This document shows, piece by piece, positions 1 through 12,200 of a DNA stretch of 64,000 nt (positions are counted from its first letter, which is position 1; every line of letters starts with the position of its first letter). The position numbers and the translations under genes are program-made. The DNA comes from Aricia agestis (Eukaryota; Arthropoda; Insecta; Lepidoptera; Lycaenidae): the NCBI RefSeq assembly GCF_905147365.1, contig NC_056417.1, forward strand, positions 12,732,501-12,796,500, read 5' to 3'. The notes beneath the pieces are model-generated. The model made no database searches. It worked only from the letters and a program-made list of their open reading frames with translations, and was not told the DNA's origin.

Positions 1-1174
1 GAATGACACAAAGGTCGTATACATCCTGAAGGTAAATTTTGAGTAATTAAGCAACTCTTGAAAAGAGCTGTGGATCCGTGTCGGCGCTAAAGCAGCTGTA
101 ATGACAATTTTAAAGATATCTTAATACAGTCGACATGGCCGCGCCATGCGTCGTGTATGGGCGCCGCAGACTCGATCGCACAAAAAGTCTGTCGTCTGCG
201 ATCTCCCTTAGACAGATTTCTTCCCTTCTTATTTTATTTGCAACCTAGATGCGTAAATTTCAAATCATAAACACGTTTATACCCATCTATTCACTTAATA
301 CATCATTATAATTTATATGTATTATATCTGCTGTTTGAAACCCTTATATGATGCAACCATTATTCGCCACATAATATGATGCAAAATTGTTTAAACTACT
401 AAGCTAAACTAAGCTAAACTTCAACTAAAAGCTAAAGCCTCTTAAATATTACAAAGGAATGTATCAGGCCTCTCTTAGGAAACTTATAGGGACATCTACG
501 AGGGAAATATTACAAAAATTTAAAGGACCTGTTAAAATAACGGCATAGGACATCTATGTAAGAAGTTAAAACATCAAAGGATATGATTAATGATAGGCTC
601 CTTTGTGGCTGTATGCAGTAGTTTACTAAGTACTAGAATTCTTAAAGAATAATTTAATCACCAATTATCCTACCATAAGTGGGATTTACGAGCTCGCCAT
701 GCAAATTCCGTAAAGCTTACTATTAACACGTCAAAAGTGATAGCACACACACATTACCAGATAACTCAAAACATAACAACCGCCAATTTAGCGTACGGGC
801 GCGTGAAATAGAGACATTAGCACGATTTACCGGCTCTAACTACCTAGGAAACTATATCTAGACTATATCAATAAAGGCTATTAACATCGATCAAGTTAAG
901 TATCTGTCCAGGTATTTGGAATTATGCTAAACGCAGTGGAAATGATAGGTCGTTTCTGCCGAGGGCGCCGCTGGATGTGAAACGTCAATCATTCTCCTTC
1001 TTGTTTTGTATGGCAATACCGAGCGTTTATTATCTGTGCGCATTCTTTTTTTAAATTGTCGGTACGACGTTATGTTTTTTTCTACGACATGTAGAGCTAA
1101 CAAATCCCTGCGCTCTACTATCAATAAGTAAGCTATTGAATAGCTGTTATTGCGGGCGATTTCTTGATTCGGTA
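1..1174. other. Intergenic, no gene seen
   Basis: No open frame, splice-site series or RNA gene can be supported here. The DNA is AT-rich with scattered stop codons in all frames. Only short local repeats are visible, such as a doubled AAGCTAAACT motif near 400-420. Confidence 0.5.
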
Positions 1175-1348
1175 TCAAGAAATTCCGTAACGAAAAAACC
1201 TAACAACTCCCACTCCGACCGGCACTGTGTCGGTCCTCTTTTCCTTTGTTCGCATTCGAAATCAAGAAATTCCGTAACGAAAAAACCTAACAACTCCCAC
1301 TCCGACCGGCACTGTGTCGGTTCTTTTTTCCTTTGTTCGCATTCGCAG
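1175..1348. repeat. 87-bp direct tandem duplication
   Basis: Two adjacent copies of an 87-bp unit (1175-1261 and 1262-1348) are nearly identical. Each contains the string CACTCCGACCGGCACTGTGT and ends in CTTTGTTCGCATTCG. The copies differ mainly in a pyrimidine tract (CCTCTTTTCC against TTCTTTTTTCC). The unit stays open on the - strand only because 87 is a multiple of three; the frame shows no recognisable domain. Confidence 0.85.
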
Positions 1349-1428
1349 ACTGTGCAGGTTCGATCCATCTAGATTCTAGGCCGACTGTGTTGCGAGAATA
1401 TCTTATGTGCTTGGGCAACATACGGACA

Positions 1429-1484
1429 GTGTAGTGCCTGGGACATGAATCATGAATTTAAAATGTCCCAGGCACTACAGTATC
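1429..1484. repeat. Hairpin, 16-bp perfect arms
   Basis: GTAGTGCCTGGGACAT is followed after about 16 bases by its exact reverse complement ATGTCCCAGGCACTAC. This may be a snap-back MITE remnant. No flanking target duplication was recognised. Confidence 0.8.
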
Positions 1485-1771
1485 TGATGAGTGGTGACTT
1501 CGCTCCTAGAAGATGCTGTATAAATCGTCCACAACGGATGCAAAGGCCTAGTTTACTCTACTATACCATTACATAGAGCACCAACGCCTAAGTCTACTTA
1601 CCGGTTATCCCACTATCCCATCGATCGTGGAATAACGAGACACAATAGCTTATCTATTGTTATCGCGGCTGGATGCGGCCGCTTAGGGCTTCATGAATTA
1701 AGCCTAACTGAAGTGAAGATTCAGCAAACTACGTGTAACAAGTCACAACTCACAACATTTATAAATTATAA

Positions 1772-2066
1772 TATATTTTTGTGAAATAAGGGAGCAAACG
1801 AGCAAATGGGTCACGTGATGGAAAGCAACTTCCATCGCCCAAAGACACTTGCAACATCAGTAGAGCTGCAGGTGCGTTGCCGGCCTTTTAAGAGGGAATA
1901 GGGTAATATGTTAGGGAAATAGGGGAGGGTAGGGACGGGAATGGGGTGTAAGGGGATTGGGCCTCCGGTAAACTCACTCACTGCAGGGCAAAACATAGCG
2001 CAAGCAATGTTTCACGCCGGTTTTCTGTGAGCCCGTGGTATTTCTCCGGTCGAGCCGGAGAAATCT
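1772..2066 (-). mobile_element. SINE-like retroposon, copy 1 (partial)
   Basis: This copy reads as a retroposon on the - strand, with its A-rich tail at the left edge (T-rich on the + strand). It shares the tail block with AACGAGCAAA, GGTCACGTGATGG and TTTTAAGAGGGAATAGGG with the copies at 9292, 30712, 33366 and 37135. The 5' head is cut off near 2066, after the CCGGTCGAGCCGG motif. Confidence 0.7.
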
Positions 2067-3278
2067 GTCACTTTTAGTGGGAGTTTTTGTCATTTTTATG
2101 ATATTAGTACCTATAGATATATAGTCGACCACAGGGAAAGACAAAGGCTACTTTTTGCGGGAAAATGAACGGTACTCGCGAAATACCCTATTTATGCGGC
2201 AGTGCCGGATTTATTATTTTCTATGAGTGAAGGCATAGAGTAATATGTATGGCTGGTCTCTGGCATAGAGTAATAAATATACGTGAAGGTCACTTTATTT
2301 CCCCCGCCCAATGCACTAAATCCGCCGTATCTAAGAAGCGGCCGCCCCTAGGCCACGGCCTATACGGCCTATTTATAAATCCACTATCCAGTGCAGTTAC
2401 GACTTACGAGGGCGAAGCCGCGCATCTAGTCTGTAGATATAACGTTATTCTCCAATTTAAGCGGGGCACACACGCTCCTAATTGTAGCTTCGAGCCCGGA
2501 ATCCAATTAGGATGTCCTGCGAACGAGCCTCCTGAAGTTATTATTCACATCTTCTTCGCCTCGCTTTTTGTAATTGAAAGATATATAGGCGTAGGTACTT
2601 TTTAATTCTCAGTGTATCATGTCCTGATAATATAATATTAGGAGTAAAGTCTAAAAACTAGAAAGAATAATAGAAAGAAGAAGTAAATACCTACTTATTA
2701 TTTATTTTGGATACCTATGTCTGACACATTATATCAAAGAAATTGATTCAGGCAACTGCAATATAATAATAATTATTATGTAATTTGGTCGAGCTATGTC
2801 AAGCCCAACCGATAATTAATTATTAAGTATATTGTTTTACACCCTAGCACACATATTGTAATTATAATATAAATTATAATAATTATTATAAACTGAATTA
2901 CAAAACTATTAAATAATTATTATAATATTGTGCAATATAATTCAGTTTATGAAAAATCTAACTTCCAACTCTAAACATAACATGTGTATACTACTGCCAT
3001 CTATTGTCGAATGGCAATAAAGTCCAGGTTGATTAAAAGCTTCGTGGTAATGCCATCTATTTGTAAAATAAAGTATCTTTTGAACCACAGTGAACTTCGT
3101 TCATTTCATCTATCAGAGCGAAAATGTCAATTGTCATTTGAGTCAAACTTAAAATTCTAATCTGCAGCCACTGCAGCTGAAAGTGAATTAAAACAAATTT
3201 AAAGAAAGTTGATAAAGTAAAAGTAAACAAGTGAATTTATGTAAAATATAAATAACAGCAAATACTCAAGTTGCCAAA
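2067..3278. other. Intergenic upstream of Krimper-like gene; AT-rich palindrome
   Basis: A 118-codon open frame at 2249-2605 shows no domain and is not supported as a gene. An AT-rich inverted repeat lies at about 2886-2950 (ATAAACTGAATTA and TAATTCAGTTTAT). The last 150 bases before 3279 presumably hold the promoter and 5' UTR of the Krimper-like gene; no clear TATA box is seen, as is common for germline genes. Confidence 0.45.
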
Positions 3279-3280
3279 AT
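3279..3280 (+). CDS. krimp: Krimper-like exon 1: first two bases of a split start codon
   Basis: The sequence AAAAT|GTAAGT places a consensus donor inside the start codon. AT comes from exon 1 and G from exon 2 at 3388. After splicing, translation begins Met-Ser-Phe-Val-Asp. Unspliced RNA would also show ATG here, but it is followed at once by a TAA stop. Confidence 0.7.
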
Positions 3281-6200
3281 GTAAGTTATCATTAATATTT
3301 TATTATTTTTGCTGTCAAGAGAAAGCATGCAAGTTTTAAAGTTTATGCTATATCAACAAATTATAACAATATAACATTTTCTTATAGGAGTTTTGTAGAT
3401 TTAGCTACTTTAGCCTTACACAGACGCCATGAAATAGAAGCTAGAATTCAGACGTTTCTAGAAAAATGCGATACTGCAATACAAGACATAGAAAAACTTA
3501 AATCGCAGGTAGGCACTATAAAACTTTTGCTTACTGCCTTCAAAATGTAATGTATTTTTTCTGGCAACTTATTATGAATAAATATTAATACTGCTACCAT
3601 AACGCTCAAATCATACCGAAATGGCAGCGCAGCGGCGAGCATTTTCAGTGTCATATGATTACTTTATCTTCGTTCTTGTAATACATAGTTTCTCGAGCGA
3701 TACTATATATTAAAGTTTAAACTCATATGACATTTCAGTGTGATTTAAGCTGACTAAATTTTTAAATACACCTATTAAATAAATAACAATTTGAACACTT
3801 ACCTTCATATGTGAATTTCTTAATATGAAAACAAAACCCACATATGCCATAAATTGCCAATAACACTGAAAAAAAACATGCAATGTTAGGTTATTAAGCT
3901 TTTTTTACTCCACAACTTAAAATAAGTAAACTGTAAAAACTTGTAGATTTAATATCATTCTTGAATCTGTCTTTTATGCACACTTGTAATTGCACACAAG
4001 TGATATTAAGCACACATGCCAGTCCTTTTGTTTTCCATTAGCACTTCAAAGTGCCAATATTTATTTATGCACATTTTCTGCAGGCATCTGGCTTTGTGGA
4101 CCGTCTTAATTGTGAACCATCAGAACTGAAGGATCGTTTTCTCAGCTCCATGAGACAGTTAGATGAGTATACATATCTACTGACGGATTTTAATCTTGCT
4201 GTTGGAAAACTCGGTTTGTATTTTGATATTTTAACGGCTTTGCTTAAAGAATTTTACTTTGCTCTGAGAATTCTGTGCAAATCTTTCTCCATTGATGCAA
4301 AGGTCTGTATTATCATTAAATTGTTTATTATATACGAGTTTTTGCCCTCGGCTGCACTCGCGTTAAGAAGTATTATTACTTATATACAAACTTTCATCTC
4401 CTATTTGAACCCCTTAGGGTTGGAATTTATCAAAATCCTTTCTTAGCGGATGCCCACGTCATAACATCTACCTGCATGCCAAATTTCAGCCCGATCCGTC
4501 CAGTGGTTTGGGCTGTGTGTTGATAGATCACTATGTCAATCAGTCAGTCAGTCACCTTTGAGTTTTATATATATAGATTATGTGTCGTCATAAATATTTT
4601 ATTTTAAGACCTAATAATATAATATTGTAGCAAATAAAGATTATGATTATAATATTTATAACTTAACATACCTAACTTAGATTTTTAATAAATTAATAAA
4701 TATTAGATTTTCCATTAATAGAAATAAAATTTCAGTGTATTGAACTTTTAATACTTTTATCATTTTAGTACCTACTTAATTTTCAGACTTACCAAGCAAC
4801 ATGCAGTATACTCCGCCAGTCCAAGACTCTTTTGTAAACATACTCAAACCAATCCAAGCTCCGGTACCCAACGGAAAATATAATCTGATGGATGCTCTGA
4901 GCGAACCTGCTCCATCCACTTCCACAGCCTGTGCCAACAGCTGTCCTCCGGAGAAGGATAAACCGAGGAAGATACCGAGAGAGGAGCAGCTTCTAATAGC
5001 TTTTTCCAGTAACTCATGTTCTTCGGAAAGTGTTCCATTTCCATACAACGAAACAAAAGAACTGTTGCAGTGTCAAATAGATGGAATTAAGAAATTGACT
5101 TTGGATGGTAACTGTTGTGGATTTTTAAATTCTTCCTTCAAATAGTTTAAGCCATTTAAAAGACAATGTTTACTTTATAAATCTTTAGACGAATAAATAC
5201 ACCTTACTTGATTTAAAAGCAAAGCCAAAGATATCAATATTTCTTGATATTAAAGAATTGAAAAGAAATATCAACATTTATTTTCACTTTCTCTCTCTGT
5301 TGTCTCTGTTCCCAGCATTGTTCTCATAGAAAAAGGTGTTCATTTTGACGGGCTCATTTGATGGTTTCAAGGATAACGATGTTTACACTAATACACTGTA
5401 TATAAGTAGTCCATAACTTGTTCTCAGACTCAGCATACTCTGATGAATTGAACCTACCAGCCCAGTCTGTGCTGGAGGTGGACCAGACATACTCGGTGAT
5501 CATCACACACGCCGACGGGCCCATGTTGTGGGTCATCATAGATAGCTGTGGCCTATATGAGTAAGTACCATTGAAGAAATCGATTGCTAGGCAGTTGATG
5601 GACCTACTGCCTACGTCATTTGGTTAACTTAGAGCCTGTCTACACGGCGCGTTGCGTCGACGCAGCGCTGCCGTTGCGTTGTTTTACATACAAATAAAGT
5701 CAGTCTTCCACAGTGCGTTTTTCGCGTAACTTTCTGCCCCGCACTGTAAAACTCTGGAACGATCTGTCACCAGCAGTATTTCCGGACCTATACGACCTGC
5801 AAACCTTCAAGAAAAGAGCGTATTCCCTCTTAAAAGGCCGGCAACGCACCTGCAGCTCTTCTGATGTTGCGAGTGTCCATGGGCGACGGTAGTTTCTTAC
5901 CATCAGGTGACCCGTTTGCTCGTTTGCCCCCTTATTTAATTTAAAAAAAAGTGAAATAACCAAGGTGTTCACAAGGCGCGCTGCGTCGTGACAGCAGCGC
6001 GCAACGCACATATGGCGGACAGCAGCCCCCGAGACGAAGCGGGAGGGGGTGTTGACGTTAAGACTGCTTCGTAATAAGCGCCCGTGTGGCCGGCTATACG
6101 TCAAACGGCAGCGCTGCGTCGACGCAACGCGCCGTGTGGACCATAAAGTTAATATACCTAGCGGAATAGAGCAACAATCTCGAGCTCTCAAACGAAATCA

Positions 6201-9200
6201 AAATTGGTTTTCATCTGTGTGAAAAATATGTGTACGTATACACTTACACAAACATGATTGAACATGATTTCTAAATTGTCAACCGTCGTCAAAAAAACGA
6301 CGTCAAAAAAACAGTGCTGCTGTCATGTATCACACGTCTCTTTTTACCACGCAGTGTTACTGATAGTGATATCTCTCTTCCTCAGGCCTTTGTTTCTCTA
6401 ATCCGCTAGGTATATTAACTTTATGGTGTGGACAGGCTCTTATGTCAATTCAATGTTAGCTGTGATCGGTCGGATGTGAAATTACTTAGGTCTGCCATCT
6501 GCCTAGGAATCAACTTCTCTGATAGTAGCTTTATTTTATTAGTCATGTTGAATTGTATCAGAAATCGAAGTTAGATGTCTCAAACGTTTTGGGTTTATTT
6601 TAATTAAAATGGGTTTGACATAAGACATAGCTAAATGGCTTGGCGATTGCGATGATTTATGTTAATTCCCATAATAACCTCCCTTTTCTCAAATTACATG
6701 TATTTATTTGATTTGCAGCAATAATTCAATAATAATGAATGTTGGCTAATAATATCAAATGACAGTACATTGTACTAAAAGGGTTTATTTCAATTTTTTT
6801 TTAGATTTCTGAAAGAAATGACGGAGTTCTACAAAGAGAACACCATTCAGATGAAAATGGAAGACGTAATTAATCTAACATACTGCGCCTGTTACGACGA
6901 GGACACTAAATTATATTACAGAGGCCTTATGATTAAGCTCAGTGAGGTAAATAAAATCTAATATAATATCAACATGCAAATATAATATTTATGAAAATTT
7001 TGCTATAAAAACGTTTAAAAAATATAAAAGAAGGGCCACTGCAAGGTTAATATTTTATAAAATATTGTATTTTTACAAAAATTACGAATTAAAAGTAACT
7101 TCAAACGGAACGGATTTCAAAACACCAATCAGCTTTCAGTGACGTGACACATGCTATCCCCGCGTTCCATTTAGCGTTAAAAACGATCAAAATGCCTCCA
7201 TTTTGAGCGTTTTGATCGTTTTTAACGCTAAATGGAACGCGGGGCATGACAACTTTTTGAGAGGTACGATCAGGTGAGGCCATTGTCAATAATAATTGTC
7301 AAACAGTAGTGACGTCATACAGACTATAGATCCTTTTTAGCGCCAAAATATAAATTGACAATTTTAAACCGCATTTTGCAATAAATTCCAGTGTTTTAAT
7401 TTTTTTAATATACTAGTGGTCTATTCTACATGGAGTTCTTTAAAATAAACACAAAAATAAAAATATCGCATCTTCCCTATAGCCAATTGTGTCCCACTGA
7501 TGGGCAAAGGCCTCCCCTCTGTCCTTCCATATGTCTCTATGCTTTGCAGACTTTGGCCACTCTTCATCAACAGCGTCTAGTTCGTCGCGCCACATTTTCT
7601 TGGGTCTGCCTCTGTTTCGCCGACCTTTCGGTAGCCACTCTGTAACTAGACGCGCCCATCTGACCGGGTGCATTCGGGTGACGTGCCCTGTCCAGCTCCA
7701 CTTTAAATTAGACCAGCAGCTTTTCTACCCACATCCATTATTCTTGTCTTGAAGCGCAGAGCGGTGTTTCGAATACGGTCAATCCTTTTGACACCTAAAA
7801 TACTGCGCTCTATAACTCTTTGATTAACTCCGAGCCGGGACTTCTGTAAGTTGGTCAAAGTCCAAGACTGAGCACCGTAAGTTAGGATAGGCAAGATGCA
7901 CGTGTCGACGAGTTTACGTTTTAGGCAAATTAGTGGAAGGACCCCTTTCATTAGTTATTTTGTCGACCAAAAGCTTTTCCATGCCTTCTCAATTCTTTGG
8001 TGTACTTCTTTGTCTTTAATAATATTAAATGATGTTATTTGGCCTAAATATACGTACTCGTCAACATAATGCAACTCATACCCATCTACCACGAGTCACG
8101 ACCTTACGTTTCTTGCTGTTGGTCATGAGTTTGGTCTTTGATCGATTCATCCGAAGTCCCGTCTCGTGGCTTGCCCTGCTCAGGTCTTGCAGCATGGACT
8201 GCAGGTTTTGTGCAGAAGTGGCAAACAGAAATATGCCATTGGCGAAGGAAGGTTTGTCAGCCTTTTCTTGTCGATAACAATACCCTTATGTCTCCCCAAC
8301 CTGTTGAGACTTTCTTGAAAACCTCTTCTAAGGCGCTCGTAAATAGGCGTGGAGAGATAGGATCACCCTGCTTGACACCCCGTTCAATTTTGAATTTGAG
8401 GTAAATAAAAAGTAATGTTTAAAAAAAACTATAAGAGGTAGAGAAAAATGCTAAAAGGAGTTGCTAGCTTTAATTTGATAAAAACAAAATTTGGATAATC
8501 AGTTCTTAATAAAGCGATATTCCCAGTTGGGAATGGTATTGACATGTAAAAAATCACTTTATTATTACACTGTTCAATAATGTTGCACTTTAATCAACAT
8601 TCCGTAATAAAGAAGATGAAAAAAAAAACGGTTCAATCGTTTTTAGCAAGCGGGCACTGTGACATGACATTTTAATGTTTTAGTTCCAATTTAAATAGCT
8701 GCTTTAAAAATTTCGGTTTCACTGGTCGTATTTAATAATCCATTTTTAAATAAGCTATTCAAAATTGGAACAGGCAGCCCAGGCGGCAGCAGTACTTTGT
8801 AGTAAATAAAGTTCACTTTAATTGTGTCACAGGACGGCAGCACCGGCGAGGTATTCCTAATGGATACTGGCGAGGTACGCTCCCCGCGTGTGAGGGACAT
8901 ACAGCCGCTGCACGCGCGCTTCCGCCGCACGCCGCCGCACGCGCGCTGCTGTCATCTAGCGGGAGTGAGTTTGTCAGTTCTTCTCCTTCTTCTTTTTTCT
9001 TCTTATTATGGCACTTCGGCTATATAAACATGGCCAGTGTCAAGTATTATAAATCGCGGGAAAACAGTATTGATGCATACAATTTCCAGCATCGTTTCTT
9101 TATATCGTCAGGTCAAATGTCTAGTCAGAGTCGAAGTAAAAAGTCAATACAGTCAAGGACTCAAGTCGGTCGATTCAGTAAAGTGGTAGACGCTTGACTA

Positions 9201-12200
9201 AACTTTCGATGGAGTTTTGGAGGGAACACAAAATAGCTCGTTTCTGGATATTGCATCACTTTCCTACACTTGTGCATGATAACGAATATCTTTTTTTTTT
9301 TTATGAAATAAGGGAGCAAACGAGCAAACGGGTCACCTGATGGAAAGCAACTTCCGTCGCCCATGGACACTCGCAGCATCAGAAGAGCTGCAAGTGCGTT
9401 GCCGGCCTTTTAAGAGGGAATAGGGTAATAGGGGAGGGTAGGGAAGGGAATAGTTGAGGGTAGGGAAGGGAATAGGGTAGGGGTTAGGGGATTGGGCCTC
9501 CGGTAAACTTACTCACTCGGCGAAACACAGCGCAAGCGCTGTTTCACGCCGGTTTTCTGTGAGAACGTGGTATTTATCCGGTCGAGCCGGCCCATTCGTG
9601 CCGAAGAATGGCTCTCCCACGTATAAACTACCAACCACGTAAAAAAAATATCTAATATGCTACCAATATTACATAATATTAAAAACTCCATTAACACAAT
9701 TTTAGGTAAATAATACAAAAACACAACATCACTCTTTCACATTCCCGACAAAACTCCTTTTTAGGGTTCCGTAGCCAAATGGCAAAAAACGGAACCCTTA
9801 TAGATTCGTCATGTCTGTCTGTCTGTCCGTCCGTATGTCACAGCCACTTTTCTCCGAAACTGTAAGAGCCATACTATTGAAAATTGGTAAGTAGATGTAG
9901 TCTGTAAACCGCATTAAGATATTGATACAAAAATGGAAAAATTATTAAAAATGTTAGGAGTCCCCATAGGTATAACTGTAACAATTTTTTTTTTCATCTA
10001 ACCTATACGTGTGGGGTATCTATGGATAGATATTCAAAAATCATATTGAGGTTTCTAATATCATCTTTTTCTAACCTGAATAGTTTGTGAGAGAGGCTCT
10101 TCCAAAGTGGTAAAATGTGTGTCCCCCCCCCCCCTCTAACTTCTAAAGTAGGGGCATGATAAGTCTAAAAAAAAGATATGATGTAAGTACTACAAAAACT
10201 ACCAACGAAAATTGGTTTGAACGAAATCTATCAAGTAGTTTTTTTTATACGTCATAAATGGTAAACCTTAAATAAACTTTCATTAAAACCTTAAATAAAC
10301 TTTCAATAAATCAAAACCCTTTTAATTTCATAAAAATAAACCTTATTGCTGCTGCGGAACCCTTCATGGGCGAGTCCAACTCGCACTTGGCCGGTTTTTT
10401 CTTGTTATGGCGCTCGGCTATTCAACTATGGCCAGTGTCAAGTAAATGGCGGGAAAACAATTTTCACCATCTTTTTTCTATATCGTTAGGCTTAGGCACA
10501 GAATAGTTTAACAACAGAAATCTCACTCCCGAAACCCGTTTAAAAAAATAACGTCTCATGCTACGATACTGTTACGTGCTAGGGTTCGAGGATTTGGAGA
10601 GAAAGACCTGGTGACTCTCTTGAAGACTTTATTAACACTGCACTAAACACTAGGTCACAACACTTAGCACTAAGTCCAAACACTAATCACTAGGTCCAAT
10701 CACTAAGCACTATCACTGTCCTAGGTCGTAGCCAAGTCGCAGGTTTCACTGGTTCACTCACTATTGATCACTTGTGTTCACTCCGAAATCGCCTTGATGA
10801 TCGCTCGAACCGAACTGAATTGCCGGGCGTGCCTGCGGCTCTTTTTATATGGCGAGACGAATTCCAGAAATTTCCCGATTTCACGTAAACAAGTAAACAA
10901 CCGTGGGAAATTTCTAGTAGGCTCGGGAATGTGCCACAATAAAACTGCCGTCCTTGCGATAGTGCAGTAGGTTGAATTTAATTTAGACCTTATGGACTCA
11001 GTCATAAGGTCTAAATTCAAACACGCTAACAAATAAAGGGTAAACACGTAAACAAACATTGGACCTTTTTAGAAGGTTCGAGTATGTACTTGCGCACCAC
11101 GTGTCCGTATACCATGTACCGTAACACTACTCCCCTCTTAGAGATGCTCGTCCCGAGCATCATTGTTACTGCCATGGTATCGCGCCAGACGGTCTATGTG
11201 TACCACTTTGAATGTCCCTCTTGGTTGCTTTTGAATCCTGTAAGTCACATCATTCAATCGGGTAACCACTTTGTATGGGCCGTCCCACTTGGTCTGCAAC
11301 TTTGGAGATTTGCCTTTTCGGCGAGTTGGGTTATGCAGCCACACCAGTGACCCTTCTTCGAAGCCGCTTGTATTCGATTTCCGGTCGTATCTGGTCTTCA
11401 TGTTCTCACTTGACTGTAACCCATTTTCCCGAACCATGGCGTGTATATAGCGCATCTTTTCCCTTAAATCGCAGACATAATCTGGTACGGTCTTTGGTTC
11501 TTCCGGTGATCCTCCTGTCAAAAGGTCTACTGGTACTCGTAGTTCTCTACCGTAATTGACATACGCCGGGGTAGCTTTTATGCTCTCATGCTCGGCGGTA
11601 CGGTACGACAGAAGGAAGAGTGGTATATACTTGTCCCAGTCCTTTTGTTTGTCATCTACCAATTTCGCCAAATGCCTCTCAAGGGTCTGGTTAAATCTCT
11701 CAACCATTCCATCAGACTGTGGATGGTACGCGGTGGTCCTCGTTTTATGCATTCCCAAAATTCTGCACACTTCCTGGAAGACCTGCGATTCGAAATTCCT
11801 GCCCTGATCGGAATGGATTTCTAGAGGCACACCAAAGCGAGATATTACTTCTTCGACTAGCTTAGAAGCAACTGTTGTAGCTTCCTGGTTTGGTATGGCG
11901 AACACTTCTGGCCATTTGGTGAAGTAATCCATGACAACCATAAAATACTTGTTTCCTGATTCCGTTACAGGAAATGGCCCAGCTACGTCAACTGCGATTC
12001 GTTCCCACGGTGCGCCAACGTTATACAAGCGCAGGCTCCCACGGCTTCTTGTCTGTGGTCCCTTCACTGCAGCGCAAGTAGTACATTTGCGGCACCAATC
12101 CTGTACATCGTCTCGACAATGCAACCAGTAGAATCGTTCTCGCACTTTTGTTAACGTCCTCTTTACTCCTAGATGACCTCCTGATACGCCATCATGCATT

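Larger units (their letters stand above)
5632..6439. mobile_element. Harbinger-like MITE with TTA target duplication
   Basis: Terminal inverted repeats of about 40 bp begin GAGCCTGTCTACACGGCGCG and end in the complementary CGCGCCGTGTGGACAGGCTC once the inner insertion is removed. TTA flanks both ends (5629-5631, 6440-6442), as expected for PIF/Harbinger. It sits inside MITE family C and itself holds a LINE fragment and a further MITE. Confidence 0.8.
5582..6511. mobile_element. MITE family C, copy 1, carrying nested insertions
   Basis: The ends are inverted: GATTGCTAGGCAGTTGATGG at the left, CTGCCATCTGCCTAGGAATC at the right. The body matches copies at 35967, 45574 and 19726-20095 (TTTGACATAACGCGACC-type block). 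A Harbinger-like MITE (5632-6439) interrupts it. The family has about 140 bp of its own sequence. Confidence 0.75.

Noticed and set aside
2249..2605. 118-residue open frame as a host gene
   Set aside because: No domain, no splice context, composition like the surrounding intergenic DNA.
5108..5145. Stop at 5145 as the end of a short upstream gene
   Set aside because: A consensus-like donor at 5108 joins exon 4 in phase to an excellent Tudor exon at 5428. An intron-retained short form is possible but unsupported.
5700..6191. 163-codon - strand frame
   Set aside because: It crosses a LINE 3' end and two MITE borders, so it cannot be one gene.
7440..7951. Two separate host genes on the - strand
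   Set aside because: Both are frame pieces of one RTE-type LINE C-terminus.
10764..11059. Open frames of 68 and 93 codons in the LTR as genes
   Set aside because: They recur identically in the other LTR (16445-16740) and overlap each other on opposite strands within regulatory sequence.
11127..11200. An env gene in the gypsy element
   Set aside because: Only 11 bases separate the pol stop codon from the 3' LTR.
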